Shown here one piece after another: positions 45,577 to 56,900 of a stretch of DNA of 64,000 nt (position 1 is its first letter; every line of letters starts with the position of its first letter). Source of the DNA: Phoronis australis. Its lineage: Eukaryota; Phoronida; Phoronidae. The stretch covers positions 165,243 through 229,242 of the forward strand of contig NMRA01000635.1 of NCBI GenBank assembly GCA_002633005.1. The letters run 5' to 3'. Position numbers and translations under genes: made by a program. The notes beneath the pieces are model-generated. The model saw nothing but the letters and a program-made list of their open reading frames with translations, made no database searches and was not told the origin of the DNA.

Positions 45577-46950
45577 GCTTGCCTTTCTTGGGGGTATGTA
45601 ACTCTTGTGCCTCCTAGTGGACCGAGGTTCCCAAGAGACTACAAACCTTCATTTCTAGGGTTATGAGGAGTGACTCTGGTGAATTTCAAGTCGTCCATTG
45701 TTTCTGTCCTTAAAATCCAACTGCTGAAATATATTTTTTTTATTTTTTATTTGTTTATCCCTGTGCACTTAAACAGCTACACGTGTCTTTATTCCTGTGC
45801 ATTTGGAAATTGTATTTTCTCATGCAATAATTGAAGGTCATCTAGTGCAAGATCCAGTTTGTGCTCTATTGGCAGTCAATGAAGTGCAGTGCCTGTATGG
45901 TTTTGCTGATCAGTGAGAGCTATTTTAGTTACAGGTAGAGGACATCAATATTTCAATAGCTTAAACTTATCCGATATGGTTTTATTTTCCTTAAACGAGT
46001 ATTGAAAGGGCATAAAATGCATCTTCTGAATTGTTTCTGTATTCTCATTTTCAATTTTTATCTATGCATTAGTCTGACGTTTCAGTTGTTATTATTTTTG
46101 AAGAACAGTCTCATAATTTGTTAATTTATTTAGTGCTAAATTTGTTTGTAGATGTTTTCTAAAGGAAGTAAAATAATCTATTGTTGACAATAAAGGTGCT
46201 TACCGTATTTTTCACTCTTGGTTTCTAATAGGCCAACATTACAACTCACGTAATGCCATAGTACTGAGCTACAAGTAATGCCATAGTACTGAGCTACATA
46301 GACAACTCACAAGTGGATTTTCATCTCCCACCCAGCAAGAGTATACAGTACAAGACAATAGTAATCGGACAAAAAACCGTTTTCCTCAGCAGCAAAAAGT
46401 TACTGTTAATGACCATTATGGTGCCAAAACTAATTACAGAATGGCTAATTACCACCTTACTTTCCTGCTAATTGCCCTTCAATCTCTGATGTGAAAAAAA
46501 CTACACTGATGAATTTTGCTTCTGCCCAGTCATAGTGACATCTATTTTGGGTCATTTTGACTGAATATTTTTGGCTTGTACTGTAAGTTTGAATGCAGTG
46601 AATATGAATGTTTCGGATGACACACTAAAGGCTAAGAGTCAGTTTATTATGAAAATAAAAAACATACAACCTGCTATGCAGTGTTTTAAACACCCGTCAC
46701 CCACGACAGACGACTGGGTCGACTGGTAGGTTGTGGCATCAGGTGTGACAAAGTTGGTTGACGCTGTAGAATATGTTGACATAAACCCAAGATTGTATTT
46801 CATTCATAACTTTTGATCGGAAAGAGATAGTAAGATGTTTTAACCAAATGGTGGCTAAAGACATCTAAGAGTGTTCATGAACATAACTGAGAACACAAAT
46901 GATGACTGTTTGTTATAATTTTACACTCTTTGGGAGGACTGAACCAAATG

Positions 46951-47124
46951 AAACATCTCCAGGGGCGGATCCAGGATTTTGAGTTGGGGAGGGGGGGCCA
47001 GGGCAGAGTATTAGCCAGGATTTTGTCCTTCAGACATTTGCACCCTCTAACTGCCAAATGGAGTCTGGGAGAATTGTAGGGGAGCCATGACCTCCTTGGC
47101 CCCCCTCTAAATCCACCACTGATT
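46951..47124 (-). mobile_element. MITE-like repeat (GGCGGATTTAGRGGG family), copy C
   Basis: Inverse orientation of copies A and B: AGTATTAGCCAGGATTTTGT, TGCCAAATGGAGTCTGGGAG and CCCCCTCTAAATCCACCACTG. The left end is AGGGGCGGATCCAGGATTTT, so the two ends are G-rich inverted repeats. Confidence 0.75.
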
Positions 47125-47933
47125 TCCCATGCCAATTAAGTGTGAAAATAATTCCTGTTAAATACAACAAAATGGCTGCCACTCATTAGCGATTGGACAT
47201 CTACTCCCAAGTCATTTGACGGACGGTACAATACAGAATAATTTGAATAAAGTTAACGCCTTAATTGTCAGAAATCAGCTATTTTTGCAGGGACTCAGTG
47301 TTATTTTTGTGTGGCTTCCATCTGGGTTTTGGGTACACAATAGCCTTGGAAAAATTGTACTTTTTAGAACAATGCTGTCTGTAGTGAACTCTTGCACTGT
47401 TCCCTACAAACGTAGCATACGACCAGAGAGCTAGACACTTCTACTTGAGTGAATAAAAGCCATTAAATGTGCTCAGTAGATGCACCAAAACTATCCCCAC
47501 CATCCAATCAACAACACCTGTGAAAGCTTCACTTTTAAATATCCAGTCGGCTTTTGCGCTAACAAGCACTTCATATGAGAGAGACTTTATTTACAGTTCC
47601 AGTATCTTTATGAACATCTGTCTTAGCTAAGTTTAGCTTCCAAAATGCAAAAAAACTTGCTAACCATTGAATTATGAGCACAATTTCCTAGGCACCTTGC
47701 CCTATTTGACTGGGAAAATAACTGCCATACTTTCTTATATTTGATCAATTATTCCACGACATTCCAACACATTTCCTTGAACAGTCGTTTCCAATGACCA
47801 TCCACTCTCAACTTCTCACAAAAATTGTTTTAAACGTATACTCTTGACTTGAAGCCCAACCAATAAATTACCCAATGGGCATGTGCCTTGAGCAGTACCC
47901 CGATCAAGTAAGGTATATTTATAAATTCACTAA

Positions 47934-50900
47934 TCATGTGTCTGCATTGACCTTCTTACTTTTCCTCTTGTATGCTTTTTCAACTTTCGTCGGATTTCCG
48001 TTCTTTTTGGCCAAGAATTTCGACTTTTCAACCAAGTTCTTTTTACTAGCACCTTCACTCTTTTTTTGTTTCTTACTCACAGGGGGCGCTAGTGACGCAT
48101 TTGACTGCTCGTCCTTTCTTTGAACATTTTTTTCCAGATCTGTGTCATTTGTTTTCTTGTTACGATGTCCACCTTCAGTTTTGCTCGTCTTTTTTGTTGC
48201 TTTGCTGATCCTCGACTTCTTCCCTGTACATGCAAAGTTGTCAAATTTAAAATAAAACTTACTACAAAAACAACACTCCAAAACTTGGGCCAACTTATGA
48301 CTTGACAGCTAGGTCAAAACTTTACGGCAATAATATATATTTTGGTCAAAATTATTAATATACAAATGGACTTCTAATCTAATTAGTCACCCTTTCGAAT
48401 AAATGCATGGAGCAACACCTGTTGAGATTTAGCCAGAATTAAACGGGTTGTTGTCGAAAATAAATGGACATTATTCACTTCAGGATTTGTGAGTACAAAC
48501 TTCATCGAATTTCAATTTAAATAAAAAAACAAAATTAAGGTAGACACAGAAGGAGACTTAGGAAAGGTTACTGTGTAATATGTCAGGAAGAGATAACCAG
48601 GAAGGGACAACTGTTTTAGCGCATTTTAACGTGTTTTCAAAGGTGATTTCTGTTGTGTATCTTACTTTGTCAAATAAAGTAGACACTCTATGAACTACGC
48701 AGTGAAACGAACGGAATTGAACTGAACACTGAACTGATTTATTCTACATATCACAACAATATATATACACACAACTACATAACAACATATGATGCGTTAC
48801 CTATGACACACTTCCTATACTAGGAATCGCATGACATAATACCAATTAAACTACTAACCTCATAAACAATAACAACCTACAAACATCCTGTTATTGTGTG
48901 ACTAAGTACACAGTCAACATTTCAAAAGTGAATGTTAAAGTCGTCTGGAATCCAAGCATTGTGTTTGAAAGCTTAACTCTTTCGCTATAAAATGACACCA
49001 CTTTGGTCCCCAAAGACTGCATATTAATGGCGCTGGGATGCTTTGAACATGACTTGTTTTACCCTTCCAAAAGATGGCTCTTCCCAGGCATGTACTCGGA
49101 CATGATCCTCTTTTTTGAACCAACAGATGTCACTAATATATGCAAATGAGTCTCGCATCTCCTACGTCATATGACGTCATACGACACGAGCTTCCAATTT
49201 GAACTCTCAGGTGTCTATAGTGAAAGACTTGAAACGCAGTTCTACCTGATTGGGCAGATCTAAGAAAATTATACAGTTAGACGAACTTACCTTAAGTGAA
49301 GGATGACTGNGGAAAAGTTCATTTTAATGCGGTCATTTCCTGAAGATTTACTTGAAAGGTATGATCCCGAAATCTTTGGCCTATAGAGCTGTATCAAAAT
49401 TCCTTATTGAAACATGGCCACTGGTACAGCTTCTGTCAGGCGGCTGGGGAAAATGAACGCGTGTTCCAAAAATGCACACACTTCAACCCCTGCAGTTCCA
49501 GTTCTTTTGCCGTCAATCACTGTGCGCAGATTCTACGCGGGCAGCCTACTGCATGACTACGCCTTATTTTTAATGTGGGTACGTCAGTGAGTCCCGACGA
49601 GTCCAGCCTTTGCAGTATGCACGGGAATGGCAAGCAAACGATTCGGTTTAGAAGAACCTACATTCATTGCACAATACTACTGGGAACTACAAGCATCAAG
49701 GAAGTGCAAAGAAAATTTTTCCAAATTTATGAGTAATGACTTGAACTTCTTTTTCGATCTACGGTTTGTAAATTTTTGAATTTCATTTTCTAGTTTTTAA
49801 TTCAATAAAGCATTTAGAGCTGCCCGACATTCATGAATATCACTGTTATCGTTTAGTGTCCTTCTTTGCGATATGGTTGTCTGATGATGGATCGAATTTT
49901 TGCAAGTCAGCCTTCAGCCTTCAACTAAGTTCAGTGACGCATCGCCATTTCTTACAAGACAGCTTCTGTGCTGTGCACGAAAGTTTTGTGTTTTTGATGA
50001 ATTTGGAATCTCAACTTCCAATCGTGAGTAGTAGGCAGTGTCATGTCGGAGGTGTATAGAGGGCGCAGCACTGAAAAAAGTGGGGGCTAAAGCCCCCTCA
50101 GCCCCCCTGTAGTGCACGCCTATGGACCACTGAAAAACTTGGACTGAATTATTACGCTCTGCAAAACTTTTGCTTTACAAATTTTCTCGAATTTTCGAAA
50201 TACATGTATGAATGATTAAGTGCACATTTTCAAGGGCGCTTAGACGACCTATGCTGTAAAAACGGAGACCCTAACAACAATTGTCCTGGTCAGGGCCCTC
50301 AAATGGTAAACCATACACTGATACCGAGTTGTCAATGTTCTCTTAAATTTTCTCTTTGATCAGTATTCTTTTTTATCTTTCCCCAGCCCCACACCTTTGT
50401 CGGTTGCCATGGTTTAACCCTGAGGCATGCAATTTTTTTGGGGTGGCACTCGACCTCCCCCCGCTTACTAAGGTCCTGATGCAAGGAGTCCATCATTGGT
50501 CCAAAGTCAATGTTGTGTTTCAACACGCACTCGTTGTATAGCTTGAGCATTAAATTAAAGGTTTAAGAAATACAGGAGCAGTTTTGCGCATTTAATTGTG
50601 TGTGTAAAAGGGTTTATGGATTCGTACTGAATTTGTTGCTGCAACTTTTCTCATGGGCCTGTACCCGGCACGTGACCACAAATGTGGACACTAATTCGGC
50701 TATTGCGCAAGTCGACTGCAGCAAGGTGGTCACTGAAAATGTAAGGCAGCACCAACAACTCGAATTTCTAGTCTCTTATTATGAAAACCATTGAAGTCAA
50801 TTACCAGCACCTGCAAACAAGAATTTTGAAGTATGGAGAATTTCAACAGGAGTTAGCATTAGACTTAGTCGCGAAGCTGCCTACATTCCAGCCACGGTTA

Positions 50901-53900
50901 CTGCCGGTCCTTCGAAGCAATTATAGCACATATATACAAATTTTTAAGAATGGCAATGGTGCGTTTTGTGTTGACGGAAATCTCCATGGCGTCGAGAAAT
51001 TTGAGGCATTTAATGATGAACAACTGTTGTGGCTTAATTTGGAAAAACACCTAGCAAAACTAACTTCCAAGTATGCAAACTGTGGCGGAATTAAGAAATA
51101 TGATTATGGCAGTGCTAATTGTAGCAGAGCCACAAAGTGTGCTAAAATGGTAGAAAATTAGGCATAACATTTCTGTAGCAGATAAAAGGTTGATTGGCGC
51201 AGAAGCAGGCCGATGTCTTCAATGCTCAGAAAAATTTCGGCAGGCAAGAGACTTGCCAAGAAAACACAGTTGAGTCCGGGCATTCTAAAGGAAAGAACCA
51301 ACTATTCGGTGCAACTTCTCTCACCCGACGCGTTGTTTCACGATACCGCAACCACAAACAACGTCAAAGAAACGAAACGCGGAGGGTGAGATATCACAGA
51401 GTATTAATATTTATTCTTGGATACAGGTGTCCACCTCAAAATGAATTTCCCACGGGCATTCTTTATGCCGATAACAACGTTTTCGTCAACTGAAGAAGAA
51501 CAGGAATCATAGACATCCCGCGCGCTCCGTCTATGGTTCTGACACTTCAAACTTTTGTCAACACGATATGTAGCCGCAGAAAGTTCGATGTTGACCTCAT
51601 TCTAATATTCTCTGCAAACCACTGCCAGGGGACGAAAACAATTCAAAGTCCGCTCCTCGAAATAGTGCTTGCTTAGCTGGAATTCAGAACTGTGGTCATG
51701 ACAGTGTTTTCACCTCCTGATTGCGAAGCGATCGAGTTAGCTGTGGTATCTTCATCAGCGCGTGCTCTCAGCAGGAGGTCACCACTTTATCCACTCAAGC
51801 GCTCGACCAACAACTGACGGGAGTCTCAAAACTCCCACAAGCAAATTTGATATGCAAATGAAGGAGTACTTGACTATTGCGCATTCTATACATCGACTGA
51901 AAAGCTTAAATACCCGTGACTGCGTGTGGGAAGTTGCGACTGCGTGCGCTGAAGTCGATATTTTCAAAATACAATTACACCACTGTTTAAGGTTGCAAAG
52001 TGAGTTTTTTGATATTCTTCTATAGAAAAAGCTTTAATCTCTGATAAAACCATCTGTTTCCTTTTAAACGAAACTTAAGTCCTGAAATTAGTCCAGGGAA
52101 GGAGGCCAAATACGGTGGTTTAGCTAGTTGTCCCTTCCTGGTTATCTCTTCCTGGTAATATGGACTAACTTAACCATGCTCTGCATTTAACTGTCTCCAC
52201 GTTAACAACAGAAAGCTGCGAAAATGAGATGTGTGTATAATCAAACAAAACCGTGGTTACGTGTATGCACCCAGGCAGTTTTCAAATTAGCTGCAGTTGT
52301 CTAATGTGCACGGAAAATAAGTTACTTAATTTTTTTCAAATCAAACACAGGGGACACACCGAAATTAGAAAAATACCTTTCTTTTCGTCTTTTTCCAATA
52401 AAGGCATGTCCAGCAATATTGTTCTCATGGCACTCCGAGAAATGCCCGAGGCTTCACCTTCGTCACACCCATCTTCAGGAGTTGGGTTACTTAAAGCAGC
52501 TTCCTCCTCTGACTTTTCGGCAGCCGTCTTAGATTTTTTACCAGCCTTGTCACTGTCGGAAGACCTGGAGATGGCTTTTGTTTTTCTTCCTAAAATTGAT
52601 AAATTAAGCATCAAGATCTCCCATCCAACTAACTTCAGGACCCAAAACCTCATCTCCAAAATCACTTTGCCAATTGAACTCAGTTTGTGAAAATAGAAAC
52701 AGTCTAAGAAACTTGCACACCATTTAAAGTGAGGCAATTTTATAGTAGAAGACAAATATTTTTAGAAAAAATCAGTGCCTAATTCTACAGAATACACATA
52801 ATATCAGATACCTTTTATGCCTGAACCAGATGCTAAGATTAGCAATGTAATCTTTTCTGTAATCACTACTAAAGGACTGTTCGTTCTGAACAGTCAAATA
52901 ATTATAGTTCAATTTCCCGTTTTTCTCAATCACGAGACAAGACTACTCAATGATGAATTTGACTTCCGCCCAGTCATCATGACCCGGAAAAGCAGGCCAT
53001 TTTATTTGAATACTTATGGCTTGCGCTGTATCTGGAGGAAGTGAAAGGTATGCAGGTCTTACTTTGCTTCTGTAGTGATTCTGGTTCTGTGGATGATGAC
53101 CTACATTTTGTGTTTGAATGTTCTCAACCTCATGGAGGTCTATTATTTAATAGTGTTTCACTTCAAGTCCCAAACTTTGCAGATTTCAGAAGATTAGATA
53201 CGTTCAGTATTTCCCTTGGCAATTCGCCACATATATCAAATCTGCTTTTAAACTTATTAACCATGGTATTTATAGTAAATCTGAGTTGTGTGGTTAAAGT
53301 GACTAATAAGCCCAACTGAGCTGGGTACTTATTTTTCTTACGAATGTTACACCAATAACTGTTTGAATTAATTGTACTTGTCACTGTAATAAATACAATA
53401 CAATACAATGCAATACAATACAATACAATGCAATACAGACAAGTAATTTGACCTGAGATGATGTCAAAGTGCACTGGTGCAATGAACTAGTTTAATTTGG
53501 TTTGCTTGCCCATACATTGTGCTTGCCCGTACATTGTGCTTGCCTGTACATTGTGCTTGCCCGTACATTGTGCTTGCCCGTACATTGTGCTTGCCCATAC
53601 ATTGTGCTAACCGTTGAACAAAAATCATAAGCTACTTAATTACAAAAACCTCTTTTGGTAGTCTGTTTCTCTGGTGAGCCATCACTGATAGATGCAGACG
53701 TTGATCCATCTGTCAGCCTGTGGCGGCGAGACTTTGAACTAACAGCAGTCTGTGAGTAAGCCTTATCCCGAATGCTGGTTCTGATATTCCCTTGATTTCT
53801 GGTTACTGGAATGTGCTAGAGAAAATAAAACAGAACTGAGTACATCTTCAGCAACACAGTGCGTTTTTGACAATAAGCTACAAGTAGAAATCAAAATATG

Positions 53901-56900
53901 TCACTTGCAATCAGGTGGAACATTGAACCAACCATTTTGATAAGGAAACAAAAATGCATGCAACCATTTCCAGCCTTCACACTTCAAGACGTGCTGCAAT
54001 GATTTAGTATTCCATAATTGGCGGGAAAATTTAAATACCGTATTGACATCCACAGAAATACTTCATTAATTGCTTTTTTAATAAAATAGTTTTTCGCTTT
54101 AAAATGAAAATCACTCATTGTTATTGCAAAATTCTTTTTTGCTATTACAACACAATGTTGGCTGACTACCAGTTCTAGTAAATCTTTTAAGTGTGGGTGA
54201 GTGGACAAACAATGGTTACCACAGCAACGTAATTATTTCCTACTCACGTCTCCTTCAGAGTCAGGCTCCGACTCTGACGTCATGCCACTGTCACGCCTCT
54301 TTCTCTTTCCCTGTTATAACATGTCTAGTATAAACATGTCTGTCAATTCTTAATTCTCCATTTGACTGTCATACAACATTACACATTTATGACACATTAT
54401 TGTCACTTATTGTCACTTATTGTTTAAAGTTCATTTTCACAATGCTTAAGCATGTTCACCACAACTATGTAGGACATGTGCCCAGCTGTGACTTGAATAT
54501 AACTGCAAAGCCACAAACTACACCTGGGGCACTTTTTACCATTCATATGGTAGCATGATAACTATTTTAGTTCCGTAAGCACATTCACGTAAAATTCCAG
54601 ACTAACAATGAAAACCTAAGCCACCTCTTGCCCACAAGAGCAAAAAAATAGTAGACATAGCAACCATGAGTTAAAATTTCGTACTATTGAGTTTGTTTTC
54701 CTCTAGTCAGATTTGAATAATGGTGTTGATTTGAATAACATTGAGTTGATTTGAATAATGGTGCGTTGATTTGAGTAATGATGCGTTGATCTGAATAATA
54801 ATAATAATAATAGTGCATTGAGATAAAGAATGACTGTTGGAACACTCATGCAACAAAAAAATTTAAGTATTTTTTTTCAGATTAAATATAAAAATAAAAC
54901 AACAGTAATGAACCCATTGAAATTTTCGGATATAATTACATTCTTTCTCAACAGAAACGGAAATAATTAGTAAAATCAAGCACAATGGGGTAAGACTAAT
55001 CATTTGAAAATGTACCAATAGGTCAGCCCTTGGTGCACACAGAAAGTGTTAACTACTGCTAAACTAGACCTCTCAAGTGAGCTATGCCAAACTAGACCTC
55101 TCAAGTGAGCTATGCCAAACTAGACCTGCCAAGTGAGCTATGCCAAATGAAAATTTGAAGTGAATTTGGTGTTTCTCATGTGGATAACATTGGCTGAGTG
55201 GTGGGGTGTGTCATCTCACCCTTCTGCCTATCTTCCTCCACTCTTCATGAGCAGCTACAGTTTTGGTGATTGTTTGTACAATATTTGGGTGAATGATGTT
55301 CAGAGAAGTGTGAGGATGTTGGCCGTTATTTAAAGCACACTTCATCGTATAATACTGGTCGTGAACAGATGACAGCTCCTGAAATTATACAGAAACACTT
55401 TACATTGCTATACATTATCCACTCACAAATCAGACAAGTTGAATAAAGCAATGCTTTAGGTTACATAGGACCTTGTCAACAAATCTGAACATTCAGTCCA
55501 GTAGTTACAAATTGAGTATAATTGATTTTAATCAGTAAGTAAAAACAATTTTCTGAATGTATTGTTTTCCAAAATGCTGTTATGAATTATTTTTAAAATG
55601 ATCCACAACACTGATACCAGACCATATCAGCATAACAACAGAAATACCTTTAACAAACGTTATCTAGTCATACCTACATCAATATTGATGTCGATCTGTA
55701 TCAGTGTGTAGACCATGTCAAAAGACTGATACTGTATCACAACAGCAGAACGACAGAGAAAACAAAAACAGATTAGGGCTGTTCCAGTAAAATCCGTGTG
55801 GGAGGGGGGGACGGCAGTAGAAATGAAAATTCATGGGTGGTGGTCTTCAGAAAAAAACACAAATTATGGGTGGTCGTTCCTGTAAGAAGTGATGCATTAA
55901 AAATGGGTGGTATTTTTTGTCCTGTTAATGTTGACAGGTTGGTTACTTCAGCCCTCAAAACTCAAAACAAGCCAATACAAAAAAGCCCATATTGCTAGTG
56001 AACAGAGTACAATTTGTTCACTAAGCCATTAATCAAGTCATGGGCAACTTGATTTNAATACTGGTCGTGAACAGATGACAGCTCCTGAAATTATACAGAA
56101 ACACTTTACATTGCTATACATTATCCACTCACAAATCAGACAAGTTGAATAAAGCAATGCTTTAGGTTACATAGGACCTTGTCAACAAATCTGAACATTC
56201 AGTCCAGTAGTTACAAATTGAGTATAATTGATTTTAATCAGTAAGTAAAAACAATTTTCTGAATGTATTGTTTTCCAAAATGCTGTTATGAATTATTTTT
56301 AAAATGATCCACAACACTGATACCAGACCATATCAGCATAACAACAGAAATACCTTTAACAAAGGTTATCTAGTCATACCTACATCAATATTGATATCGA
56401 TCTGTATCAGTGTGTAGACCATGTCAAAAGACTGATACTGTATCACAACAGCAGAACGACAGAGAAACTAAAAACAGATTAATACTTAGTCATACCTACA
56501 TCAATGATATTAGACTGAATCAACATGGAGACGACACTGTTGCCTTTGTTCTGTTCATCCTGGAGGTCTTTCTCTTCTTCATCCAACTCATCATTATGGC
56601 CAGGCATGCAGGGATACAGCTTAAATGAACAGTGAGAGGCCAGATGTAATGTGTTTATGCAGGGATATAGCTTAAATGAACAGTGAGTGGTCATATCTAA
56701 TGATGTGTTTATGCAGGGATACAGCTTAAATGAACAGTGAGAGGCCACATGTAATGATGTATTTAATGCAGGGATACAGCTTAAATGAACAGTGAGAGGC
56801 CACATGTAATGATGTGTTTAATGCAGGGATACAGCTTAAATGAACAGCGAGAGGCCACATCTAACGACTAGTTAAACACTGTGTGTCTGCGTCAAAGTTA

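Larger units (their letters stand above)
44295..47933. other. Intergenic space between convergent CZIB and the charged-protein gene
   Basis: It contains the 3' UTRs of both genes. TTTATT at 47586-47591 gives an AATAAA on the minus strand about 340 bp after the charged-protein stop. It also holds a 36-bp minisatellite (45395-45576) and a MITE copy (46951-47124). No other protein-like ORF. Confidence 0.5.
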
